64,000 nucleotides of DNA from NCBI GenBank assembly GCA_037974665.1, contig CM075767.1, positions 18,182,840-18,246,839 of the forward strand, in the 5' to 3' direction. The stretch comes from Ehretia macrophylla (taxonomy: Eukaryota > Streptophyta > Magnoliopsida > Boraginales > Ehretiaceae). Shown here piece by piece: positions 11,478 through 22,361 of this stretch. The number at the start of each line of letters is the position of its first letter. Position 1 is the first letter of the stretch. A program made the position numbers and the translations under genes. The notes beneath the pieces were generated by a model. It saw nothing but the letters and a program-made list of their open reading frames with translations. It was not told the origin of the DNA and made no database searches.

Positions 11478-12230
11478 TTGAAAAAGCTTCACAACTGGGA
11501 ACCAACTATGCAACTGGTAAGTACACATACAAAGGCAATTGTCAACTTGGAAAGACAAATTGGGCAATTAGCTAACACAATTCAGAAAAGGGAAGATGGA
11601 ACACTCCCTGCCCAGCCAGATGGAAACCCAAAAGGTAAGGCCCATGTAGCATCTACAAGTCAAATAGTGGAGGATCTTCAAGCTGTCACTATATTGCGAA
11701 GTGGTAAGAAAGTTGATAACAAGGTAAGTGTCGAAGCTTACGAAAATGCAAGACTTGCAAAGCAAAAAGCTAAGTCTCAAGTTACCGTTGATTCATCAAA
11801 AGAAACTGCAAATAAACCTGAAACTTTAATTTCACATGAAAATATTCCATTGACATTGAGTACCAAGACACCCTTTCCACATGCATTAGGTAATCCACCT
11901 AATAAAGATTCAAAAAGGGAAGAAATGCTTGAAACCTTTAAGCAAGTTAAAATCAATTTACCTCTGTTAGAAATCATCAGGCAAATTCCTGCTTATGCAA
12001 AGCTTCTTAAGGATTTATGCACTCAGAAAAGAAGGAATTCAGCTTTGATATCAAACAAAGTAAGATTGACTGAAAAGGTAAGCAGCATTCTTATTTCTCA
12101 TGTTCCACCAAAATTGAAAGATCCATGTGCATTTACCATTCCTTGCTATATTGGTAATCATTGTGTAGATCGTGCCCTTCTTGATTTAGGAGCTAGTGTA
12201 AATCTTCTCCCCTTTAATCTTTTTGAGTAG
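11478..12230 (+). pseudogene. Athila copy 1 gag end and protease
   Basis: Open stretch of 250 codons in a different frame from gag. Near its end it has the aspartic protease active-site region 'ALLDLGASVNLLP' (about residues 232-244), the Athila form with DLGA in place of the usual DTGA. Upstream are lysine-rich linker sequence and 'ITLRSGK'-like text (seen as TILRSGKK) typical of this junction in Athila. It ends at a TAG (12228-12230); the same frame resumes and continues as reverse transcriptase from 12231 on, so this is a single in-frame nonsense change. Confidence 0.75.
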
Positions 12231-14335
12231 TTAGATATAGGAGAATTGAAACCTACTCATGTCACCCTTCAACTGGCTGATAGATCGCTTAGAATTCCTA
12301 GGGGCGTGATTGAAGATGTGTTGATAAAGATTGATGAATTTTATTTTCCTGTGGATTTTTTTGTGCTAGATATGGAACCAGGAGAAATTCAAAAGTTTCA
12401 AACTCCAGTTATATTAGGGAGACCATTTTTAGCAACAGCTAATGCAAAAATTCACTGTGCAACTGGAGAATTGGAGTTTACATTTGGAGATATTAAGGTA
12501 AAGCTAAATGTTGCTAATGCTGCTAGGTTTGCAGATGGAGATGATGGTCTTGAATATTTTATTCTTGATAAGATTGATCCATTAATTGAAGAGTCCTTTC
12601 TTAGTCTTATGCAAAAAGATTTTTTGAAGAATACTTTGAATGATGAGGAAATAGTACTGAGTAGGTTTGAGGAGGAATCCGATAAATCTTTAGAAAAAAA
12701 TTTAAGATTTGATGAAAAACTTCAAGTTTGTGCAATAGAACCATCCTTGACTCTTTCTAAAGAACCCATGCTTCCTTCTATACAATTTCCTCCTAAGTTG
12801 GATTTGAAGCAACTTCCTAGTCATCTCAAGTATGTTTTTCTAGGGGCAGAACAAACACTTCCAGCCATTATTGCTTCTAACCTTTATTTGGAGCAGGAAA
12901 CTAAACTTGTCGATGTGTTGTCTAAGAATAAGGAAGCGTTAGGCTGGACTGTTGCAGACCTTAAAGGAATAGATCCCTCTTTTTGCATGCATAAGATTAA
13001 TTTGGAAGATGGAGCCAAGACATCTAAAGAGATGCAACGTAAGCTGAACCCGAACATGAGGGAAGTTGTAAAGAAGGAAATAATAAAGTTGTTAGATGCA
13101 TGTATCATTTATCCTATTTCAGATAGTAAATGGATTAGCCTTATACACGGTGAGCCTAAGAAATCAGGAATCACTGTGGCGACAAAAGATAAAGGAAAAC
13201 TTGTACCTACTCACACCACAACTAGATGGCGTATGTGTATTGATTATAGAAAACTCAATGCTGCAACAAGAAAGGATCATTTTCCTTTACCATTCATTGA
13301 TCAAATTTTGGATAGGTTGGGAAGACAAGGTTATTACTGTTTTCTTGACGGGTACTCGAGATACAATCAGATCCCTGTGGACCCTGAAGATCAAGAAAAG
13401 ATAACTTTTACATGTCCTTTTGGCACGTTTGCTTATAGAAGAATGCCTTTTTGGCCTTTGTAATGCACCAACCACTTTTCAACGCTGCTTGATGTATATT
13501 TTCACTGATATGATGGATGAATTTGTTGAAGTCTTTATGGATGATTTTTCTATCTTTGGCTCTTCATTTGACACTTGTTTGAATAATCTTTCTTTGGTGT
13601 TAAAAAGATGTCAGGAATCTAATCTCATACTTAGTTGGGAGAAAAGTCATTTCATGGTTCAAGAGGGAATTGTTCTCGGATACATTATATCTAAGGAATG
13701 AGTTTAGGTTGATAAAGCTAAGGTTGATATTATTTCTTATTTGTCCCCTCCAACAACTGTTAAACAGGTGAGATCGTTCCTTGGACATGCCAGTTTCTAC
13801 CGATAATTTCTAAAGGATTTTAGTAAAATTGCTAGACTTTATCGAATTTGTTGGCACAGGATACTTCATTCCAATTTGATGAAAAATGTGTTACTGCTTT
13901 TGAAACACTGAAAAATGCACTTTCCACTGCTCTAGTGATTCAACCACCGGACTACTCTCTTCCTTTTGAAATTATGTATGATACTTCGGATTATGCCATA
14001 GGAGCTGTATTAGGTCAACGCAAGGATCGTGTTCCTTGTGTGATCTATTATGCCAGCTGAACTTTGGATGATGCGTAGAAAAATTATACCACCACAGAGA
14101 GAGAATTGCTTGCTGTAGTTTTTGCATTAGAAAAGTTTCGGTCTTATGTGTTAAGGTCAAAAATAATCATTTATTCTGGCCACTCGGCATTAAGATACCT
14201 GTTGGAAAAGAAAGATGCTAAACCTAGGCTTATTCGATGGTTGTTATTAATTCAAGAATTTGATTTAACAATCAAGGATAAGAAAGGTTGAGAAAATGGT
14301 GTTGCTGATCATTTGTCAAGGATTGTAACTCAGCA
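12231..14335 (+). pseudogene. Athila copy 1 reverse transcriptase and RNase H
   Basis: Linker and reverse transcriptase occupy about 12246-13850. Visible motifs are 'MCIDYRKLNAATRKDHFPLP', 'QIPVDPEDQEKITFTCPFG' and, after a frameshift near 13450, 'EVFMDDFSIFG', so the catalytic Asp pair is kept. RNase H spans about 13960-14330: first Asp in 'MYDTSDYAIGAVLGQ', Glu in '[15 protein letters not shown]', but the third catalytic Asp position reads '[12 protein letters not shown]', with Gly where the family has Asp. Stops at 14058-14060 and 14079, and further frameshifts near 13700-13850, inactivate the region. Confidence 0.8.
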
Positions 14336-15669
14336 AAGATAAAGAGAATTACCCTTGAGAGATACATTTCCTGATGAATAGTTACTATTAATTTATGCTC
14401 CTAAACTTCCTTGGTATGCTCATATTGTGAATTATCTTGCAGTTGGTAAAATATCTAAGGAGTGGAACGAGGCTAAGGGAGAGTGATTTTGCTCAATTGC
14501 AAAGCATTATTTCTGGGAGGATCCTCATTTGTTCCGTATTTGTTCTAATCAAATTATTCGCAGATGCATTACAGTCTCTGAACAACTAAGCATTATGTCA
14601 TTTTGTCATTCGTAGGAATGTGGAGGACACTTTAGAGGACAACGGACAACTATCAAAATTCTACAAAGTGGATTTTATTGGCCCACATTAATCAAGGACA
14701 CTCATGAGTTTTGCAAGGCATGTGAAAGATGCCAAAAGACAAGTAACATGGGAAAAAGGGATATGCTGCCCTTAAATCCCATCGTGGTTTGTGAACTTTT
14801 TGATGTTTGGGATATTGATTTCATGGGTCCTTTCCCCATCTCTTTTGGTTTTCAATACACTTTGGTTGGTGTTGATTACGTGTCTAAATGGATTGAAGCA
14901 ATTGCAACAAGGACTAAGGATCAAACTATTGTGATGAAATTCATAAAAGAAAACATTTTCTATCGGTTTGGAATTCCAAGAGCCATCATTAGTGACGGTG
15001 GAAGTCATTTCATTCACCGAACTTTTGAAAAATTGTTGAAGAAATACTCAGTTATTCATAAGGTTGCAACTCCATATCACCTACAAACTAGTGGATAGGT
15101 TGAGGTTTCTAATAGGGAAATTAAATCAATCCTTGAAAAGACAGTTAGACTTGATAGGAAGGATTGATCCACTCAATTGAATGATGCACTTTGGGCATAT
15201 AGAACTGTATATAAAACTCCCATATGAATGTCACATTTTTCATTTAATTTTTGGAAAAGTATGTCATTTACCTGTTGAGTTACAACATAAGGCTTACTGA
15301 GCAATTAGAACTGTGAATTTTGACTTGCAGAAAGCTGGTAAAAACCGATTGTTCCATCTAAATGAACTTGAAGAGATGCGTGGAGAGGCATATGAAAATG
15401 CAAAGATTTACAGTGACATAATGAAGAGAACGCATGATAAAATCATTATTCGGAAGTCATTTATTCCTGGAGAAGATGTGTGGTTATTTAATTCTAAGTT
15501 CCGATTGTTTCCAGGAAAATTGACGTCTAGGTGGGATGGGCCATTTAAGGTTGAACAAGTTTTTCCGTCTGGGATTGTCAAGATAAAAAATAAAACAAAT
15601 GAGAAAACTATGTTTGTAAATGGACAAAGGCTAAAAACAGCGATCCAGTTAAAGAATTGGGGTGAATAG
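14336..15669 (+). pseudogene. Athila copy 1 integrase
   Basis: The zinc-binding region lies around 14600-14740 ('ECGGHF' and 'FCKACERCQK'). The rve catalytic core lies at about 14800-15140 with Asp in 'DVWDIDFMGPFP', Asp in 'AIISDGGSHF' and Glu in 'VEVSNREIKSILEKTV', so D,D,E are all present. A stop separates the second Asp from the Glu (TAG near 15096), another falls at about 15167, and the region 15200-15310 is frame-shifted. The C-terminal part (15313-15669) is open again and ends with the chromatin- or DNA-binding tail seen in the lineage ('LTSRWDGPFKVEQVFPSG'). Confidence 0.8.
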
Positions 15670-18475
15670 TCAATTGAACTTAAGAATCAAATCCCTGCAG
15701 AGTAACAATTTCAAAGTAAATCTGTCTGGCTGAAGACGTTAAACTTAGCGCTCCTAGGAGGCAAGATAGGATTTTTAATTTAATTTTTTTTCTTTTTGTT
15801 ATTTTTATTTAGTACCAAATGAGTATTTCTCCAGCTTAAAGTAGTTTGGGTCTTAACCTTGAGAAACACTTATAAATGTATAGTTGTCATGATACTAGTG
15901 GTCACTGCACGTTTTCTGTATGCGGTTGTTTGATCAGTGCAACTCTGTCTAATAGTACTTGCCACTCCACCAGCATAATGTATTTGGGTCTGTTGGGCTT
16001 TACTTGATAAGGTAGTTAGGAGTGAGAGTATTCACCAGACGGTATTGTCTGTAATGTAAAACCCTACTGTATTGCTCTTGACTCTGTGGAACTGGTTGTG
16101 GCCCCATGTGAGTGCCGAAGGAAAGTATTAGATGGCATGAACACAAAAATCTCTGGAAGAGCTAGTCCCTTGAATTTAATATATTAATTAAAAAAAAAGA
16201 TTTTCTTGCCCGAAGGCATTAAACTACAGCACTTAACTGTGTGTGCATGTCTTGCTGGCTGACATTAAATGGTTCCAGTGCCCATTCCCGATTAAAAGGA
16301 AAAACTCTGACAATTTATGTGACTCACTCATCCTAAATGGGTGGGAGGATGGGTACACAGTGGCAACATTCAGTAGTGACTGCCTGAGGATAAAACATGG
16401 TGTTGTTTGTACTAGGGTGTGTGCCTCACATGAACCCAAGTGATCTCTGGGAAATCTAGGATCTCGTGACGGTAACATTCCAAGGTTCGTCCTAGATGTT
16501 GTCACTTGGTTACCAATTAGCTTTAAATTGGTGTTAACTTTAACGTTAGGAGGTCTTTTTCCACCGTTATGGAAATAGTGGCTCTCATGGTATTTGAGAG
16601 AAAGATAACTAATACCATTCTGAGGGGTAAATGATACGTGATTTATCACCTCTGCTTTGGCCAGTTCTTTCGCTATGGTGGGTAGATTTACTATCCAGAT
16701 TTTAATGTCATTTATTTGGTGTTCGGATGTGGTTTACTTTGCTGCATAGGTATGAAACTGAAATAGGGTTGGGATCCTATTTTTTCATTTCCGAGGCTTC
16801 TAGTGTTGCCTTCCAAACTGGCGGACAACTCTTCGTTAAGTTGTTGAACTCTAAATTTAGTCTAAACTCAAATATTCTTAAACTGAATCTGGATCCAACT
16901 GTTTCTTTTGGAAGCATATTTAAGGTTTGAATCTTGATGGATGACTATTGGTCAGTGTTCATTTGTATATTCTTACACTTGTTTTAGGATATTTAAATGG
17001 TTTAAAATTCATGTGTTTATTTTTCTCATATACCAATTTTATTTTATTTTATATAAAAAAAAATTTAAAAATTAAAAATTAAAAATAAATTTTTTTTTGT
17101 AGGAAATAGGTTTGAGGAAGATTATATCTTCTTACTTTGTGAATTTGCAAAAGCATTTAAGGTAGAAATGGGAAGAACTACGCTTGAACGCGCCTGAAGG
17201 GCACTCGAGCGCGGTACAACCTAACAGAGGGGTTTAAAGCCCTTTTTCTCTTCTTTTCCTCTTTTTCTTTTCTCTTCATTGCCGCCTCTCTCTTTCTCTC
17301 TCTATAAATTTTTCTTTCATTTCTCTATTTAGTGCATTCAACACAATGATGTTCGGAACTCTCACGCCTGATCAATTTGCCATGGTCATGTACTATTTTG
17401 CAAGCATTTTTATCCTTTACATTTTTCTTATTTATTTCCTTATCAAGTGGGATTATAGGTATATAAGGAATGATTGAAGTTAATCATGCATTTTCAAGTT
17501 TAGGGGATAGTCTTCTGTTGTTGTACTTTCATTTTTTTTGTTTAATCTTTTTATGTTTAATAAAATAGTGTGGTTTGTTTATGGTTTTTGTATTAATATA
17601 ATCTATATATATATATATATGTATTTATGTATTTTTATGTTAAGATATTTCTGTTAATTAATGTATATATTTATGTATATATGTATATATATTTATGTTA
17701 GCCTACTATATATGTATTTAAAAAAAAAATCACTGAAAAAACGCAGCAGGGCGCTCGAGCGCCGGGGCTTATAACGAAAGCCCCGACTGCAGTAGCTTTT
17801 AAAACCTAAAAAAATTCCCCTCCACCCCACGAAAATCCCCCAAAAAAAATCACCAAAACCTTTCCCCACCCCAAGTTCTCTCCAGATCTACATTCCGAGG
17901 TTAGTTTCCAAGCTTTTTATCTTAGTTTCAATTTTTTTCAGCTTTATTTTGAGTTTTAGTTATGTATGTATATGTTTATATATGTTTGTATATATGAATT
18001 TTAAAGCTTTAGGAATCAATTTTAATTATAGTTGATGCAATATTGTTGTTCTACAAGCTTGGAACAAATTGAGCTTTAACATAGTTTGGTATGAGTTTTT
18101 ATCATGATTATATATGTATATGCGTAAGTATATGTGTATGTATATGTGTATGTATATAGAATTTGGTTGGATTTTAATTTTAAATTTTCTGTTAGAATTC
18201 CTTTAAATTTAATTCTGAAAAAAAAATGAAAATTAAAAAATTTCAGATTTATGTAGATTCATTTATGTCTATTATTTTCTTGTTGCCTTAAATCTAGGAT
18301 TTATAAATTATTTAAATGTTATAGGATTTAACCGGATGATTTATAAATGTTGTGTGTTAAGAATGATTTTGAGGTTGTTATTTGGTGTTGTTGGAATAAA
18401 TAGTATTTACGTAAAAAATATATTTAAAAAATTGTTTTGTGATTTTTTCGATCTAGTTTTTTGTTTATTATTAAG
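15670..18475 (+). other. Athila copy 1 spacer between pol and the downstream ORF
   Basis: 2.8 kb with no conserved protein domain. It holds, in order: AT-rich sequence; an antisense open frame of 138 codons (16233-16649); a CT-rich block with TATAAAT at about 17303; a 43-codon ORF (17346-17477); a PPT-like 'agtttaggggatag' near 17497; TATA microsatellites near 17600 and 18120; the palindrome gcgctcgagcgc at 17751; an 8-bp-stem hairpin (17763-17785); and a possible 5'-UTR intron donor (gaggttagt near 17900) with an acceptor right before the ATG at 18476. Confidence 0.7.
17346..17477 (+). CDS. Short ORF encoding a possible single-pass membrane peptide (43 aa)
   Basis: ATG at 17346 (a second in-frame ATG follows directly) to TGA at 17475-17477. 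The peptide begins MMFGTLTPDQFAMVM, then has an uninterrupted hydrophobic and aromatic stretch of about 20 residues (roughly 15-34, rich in I, L, F, Y), and ends with a basic tail (KWDYRYIRND), which is the profile of one membrane span. It lies 45 bp downstream of a CT-rich tract ending in TATAAATT, so it could have its own promoter. I do not recognise the peptide and find no clear match in the second Athila copy. AT-rich DNA gives hydrophobic frames by chance, so this is a candidate only. Confidence 0.3.
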   Translation: MMFGTLTPDQFAMVMYYFASIFILYIFLIYFLIKWDYRYIRND

Positions 18476-19539
18476 ATGTTGGCTCCAAAAAAGCAGAAAT
18501 TATCATTGGCTACACGACTTGAGAATGCTCAAATTGAGGTTGAAACTAATTTTTCGGATGCTTTGAGGGCCTCCAAAGGTGGGCAACATGCTTTTGAATT
18601 TTTTGAGGGGTATTTTCTTGACTATTTTCTGCACCTACTTTTTGATGAAGTTCCTATTTTCCCTCGTCTCATTCGACATTTTTATGAGCATATTTCATAT
18701 GATGATGGTACATTTAGTGCATCAATTGATGATTTTGAATTTCAATTTACTACTGCTGATATCATGACTATACTGTGTGGGCATGATTATTTTTATGAGG
18801 CAAATACGGATTTCCCTGCTATAACTACCGATTTAGAAATTGCTACAAATTTGTGTGGGGTCCGGTTCTACCACACGGTGTAGGTATAAGGAGATCTTTC
18901 CTCCCAATGGATATGTGGTTAACAGATATCATTGTTAAAAAGAACCTTTGACCTTATGGTCATGATCATGAAATGACGGGAGTTATTTTACAAGTTTTAT
19001 ATTGGATTTATCAAGGTACCCTTTTTGATGTTGGGGTTGTAATTGGGGACAACAAGATGAGTCTTATAGACCACATGAGAAAGTTTGATGCTATATCTAC
19101 AGTTCGTTTTTCCCGATTGATAATTTATTTACTTCAACGCTTTGATTTTCCTTTTGCACCTGATGAACCATTCATGGATCTCCCTATTACTTCATATGGT
19201 GAATCGGAGTTCTCGAAGAGTTTTAAACATTTGGAGCGCATTGTTCGAAAAATGCCCTTAGTATTAAATGCTCCACGGCCTTCTACTCAATCTGCTGAAG
19301 GTGTCACTTCTTCCCAACAACAGGGTGCTCAATCTGAAGAATCATTGATGGAAAAAATGTACAGAGAATTGCAAGCCATGAATACTAACCTTGCTGCAGG
19401 ATTGGGAGACATAGGTGAACTGAAAGATGAATTTGCTGAATTTAAGCAGTCACAGAGGGAAGAGTTTACTGCATTACGAGCTGAACTTGCTTCAATGAGA
19501 GGTTCAGGCTCAGGTCCTCCACCGCCACCACTACCGTAA
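18476..19539 (+). pseudogene. Athila downstream ORF (putative plant transposon protein domain), copy 1
   Basis: Two open stretches in different frames: 18476-18883 from 'MLAPKKQKLS', and 18973-19539. The first part and the start of the second correspond to the domain seen in Athila ORFs placed where an envelope gene would be ('FEFFEGYFLDYFLHLLFDE', 'FEFQFTTADIMTILCG'). The C-terminal part after about residue 120 of the second stretch is a predicted coiled coil ('IGELKDEFAEFKQSQREEF') followed by a Gly-Ser-Pro tail. No signal peptide or membrane segment is visible, so it is not a classical envelope protein. A TAG at 18881-18883 and a frameshift before 18973 break it. Confidence 0.65.
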
Positions 19540-20794
19540 TTCAGTGGCGTGCTTTCTATGTTCTTTTAGTTTATGCTTTTTATTTCATCTTTCTTTAGAA
19601 ATATTTTAGTTTTTATTTCACTCACGGCTAATGTTGGTTTTTGAGATTTTATTTGATTTGAGCAACAATGCTTGAAATTTTTATTAGGTTGTATTTATCT
19701 TTTTAATTTGCAATGCATTGCATCACTTTCTTACATTGAGGACAATGTACGGTTCAGGTTTGAGGAGGTAGGAAAAAATCGTTGATTCCACCTGTTAAAA
19801 ATTTTCAAAGTTTTTAAAATTTTCTTGCTTCATTTATTCATAATAATTAAATTTGAGTGGTTAATTGTTGAAATATGGCTGGAATGTGATAAAATATTTG
19901 AATTAACTTTGAATTTGGAATGGAAAAATGATTAGCCGCTAAGAGTTGAGTTTGTATCTAGATTTTTTCTGAAACCTTGTTAACTATTATTACATCCCAA
20001 CAGCGTCACATGATTCAATTAGAAGTTTTTGATTAATTATCAAAAAAGGAGTAAATTGAGACGTTTTCAATGTGAGACGTTGTATTATATTAAAATTTGA
20101 CTTATTTTTCTAGATCGGTATACTTCTTTGAAAAAAAAAATGTTTAGATGACTCGCTCAATATCATTCAAATTTCAAAAATGTTGATTCAGCAAAAAGAG
20201 GTAGAAAAGAAACTCATAACAGAATGCTTTTGTCTAACCATTTTTGAGTATTTTTGGTTATGAAAGAGCTATCAATACAAATTCTGCCACACAAGCCTTC
20301 TTTCACCAAACACAATTCAACCGAAGAAAGGCAATACTTCAAGAAAGTGTTTGAATCAACCAACATCTACCATTCGAGTCATTTATTCATATATAAAAAA
20401 AATATAAAAATATAAAAAAAAATATAAAAAATAAATATTTAAGGGAGTATTACATGATTTGGAAGGTAGTTGAGTTTTAACATTTTATGACTATCCATAG
20501 AAAATATTTTTGATTTTATAAATTTTGCGTGATTAATTTTCTTACCTCTTAATTGAGTTACAAGTGCTTAAAAAGGCTCAAATATTTTTTTGTAATTAAG
20601 TTGGTTTCTATTCTTATAGATACAAAACGATTTCTTAGGGTGTAATTGTTTGGAAGACAAATTCACTGTTAATCTTGTATTTTTATAAAATTTAACTGTA
20701 TGAATACATTGACTGCTTAGATTTAATATTTATGAATATATGAAGTAATTGATGCCTTTACTTGAGGACAAACAAAGAATGGGTTTGAGGAGGT
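19540..20794 (+). other. Athila copy 1 3' untranslated region with two polypurine modules
   Basis: No coding potential. 'cattgaggacaatg' followed by 'ggtttgaggaggtagg' occurs at 19733-19772, and a related module 'cttgaggacaaacaaag' with 'gggtttgaggaggt' occurs at 20760-20794, directly before the 3' LTR. The second is the polypurine tract that primes plus-strand synthesis; the role of the first is unknown. Confidence 0.6.
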
Positions 20795-22361
20795 TGATAA
20801 ATTCGTATTTTTAGTAACTTTAACCTATTAAATCACGTATATTGCATTATTATTTCAAGCTTAATTGTTATTTTACACAAATTTAGTGCAATATAGGTTT
20901 TAAAGAAGAAAGAGCAAAAACGGCCATAAAAACCAACTTTTATAGCGAATATTCGGTGCAACACTAAAGGAAAATGGTAGAACAACTTCAAAACGAGCAA
21001 TTTGATATTGAATTTGGCCAAACCGAGTGCGTAAACGGATTCAAAACGCTGAAAAATCTTGGAATAGACCTGGTCAAATTTTCGGTCAATGATCAAAGTC
21101 AACTGAGCAGGTCAAAGTCAAAGTTCGGAGTCAAAGTTCACCTACCACAAATAGAAGGGAGCTCAAGCGCCCCTTTTTCCCGCTCGAGCGCCACTTTTTG
21201 AAAAAGGCCGACAATTGAGCGGCAGAGTGCAGACCAAAAATGACAGAAAGAATAAAGAATTCAATAGTGTAGAAGGGCGCTCGAGTGCCCCCTTCAGGCT
21301 CTCGAGCGCCCCCCTGCATTTTTGCCTATAAAAGTTGCGATTTTCAGCAACAAGACGGACCATAATTTTCCTTAGCTTATTTTATGTTGCTCTTGTGAGT
21401 GTTTGTGTGATTTCTTTAAGTGTTTTTGTTAGTAATTAGTTGTGTGCAAAGTTATAATCCCGAGGGAAGGGTCTAATGAGCTATCAACATATCAAAGTCA
21501 TACCGATCTACCAAAATCCGTTCAAACACGATAAGTATACTTTGATTTTGGTTTTCGTTATGAATTTGTGTACTTTAAAATTTATCATGGCACATTAGAC
21601 CCAATATTTAGGGTGGTATGTGTGAGGTTATTCTTGTACATATGTTTTGAGTCAGATTTATTAAAGTATCGTATTTTTATTTCTAAGTATTCTTTGATTA
21701 ATTATACGTATACTTGTAGTTATGTTATATTTAATTGAAAGTATATATACGCCCGATTATGTAAACCAGTGGCAATACGAGACTACCTCGGATGGATTCT
21801 AGTCTGGTTGTACCGACACCTCCAGGTTACATAAGTGAAAAATTAATTGAGAGATTGGATATCGTTAGGTTGTACCAACACATCCACTCTTGCTAATTAA
21901 TTAATCTTTTCACTTATGTAATTAAAGGCTCATTTCAGTAGTGGGAGCTTGTAGCCCTATTTCTGAAGGACTTAACTTTAAATCTGAATCAATAACTTTA
22001 TACTTGCGTATACCGAACTATAACCACCCTGAATCATTAACCCTTTGGATTTTCATTGTTGAGTGTTGTGATTCTTCAGTTTAATACCTTTGTCTAATTC
22101 ACTTTTGGATCTTGTTACTACCATATCTTTGGACAATTTTTGGACTTTTGGAATTTAATGTATCCTTTGGACTTTTGGACTTAATCAAACTTATCCGTGA
22201 CGGGAGATAGTCAAACAATTCTAAATTAAGGACTTAACATAATTTGATAACCCAATCTCCGTGGATCGACCCTTTACTCGCCACAGCTAAAGGTAATTCA
22301 AGGTAAGCAATTTTTTCAATCATTTAATCTTACTATTTTTTAGCGCAAAACGACGCGATCA
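20795..22361 (+). repeat. Athila copy 1, 3' LTR
   Basis: Starts TGATAAATTCG and ends GCGATCA. Full-length partner of the LTR at 8512-10098. TATA box at 21327-21334. The inverted repeat in R-U5 is kept (21828-21848 with 21899-21919). The sequence directly after it is the middle of a LINE ORF. Confidence 0.9.

Larger units (their letters stand above)
8512..22361 (+). mobile_element. Athila-lineage Ty3/gypsy retrotransposon (copy 1)
   Basis: A 13.9-kb element with two LTRs of about 1.6 kb, a tRNA-Asp primer binding site, gag, protease, reverse transcriptase, RNase H and integrase in Ty3/gypsy order, a long spacer, a further ORF carrying the putative plant transposon protein domain, and a polypurine tract before the 3' LTR. 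LTRs differ at about 21 of the first ~200 aligned positions (counted by eye), so the copy is not recent. Coding regions are broken by several stops and frameshifts. The bases flanking the two LTRs (aaggt and tcgct) do not match, and the flanks belong to different elements. Confidence 0.9.

Noticed and set aside
18476-19539. Envelope gene of Athila
   Set aside because: The position fits, but no signal peptide, membrane span or cleavage site is visible; the content fits the plant transposon protein domain with a coiled coil.
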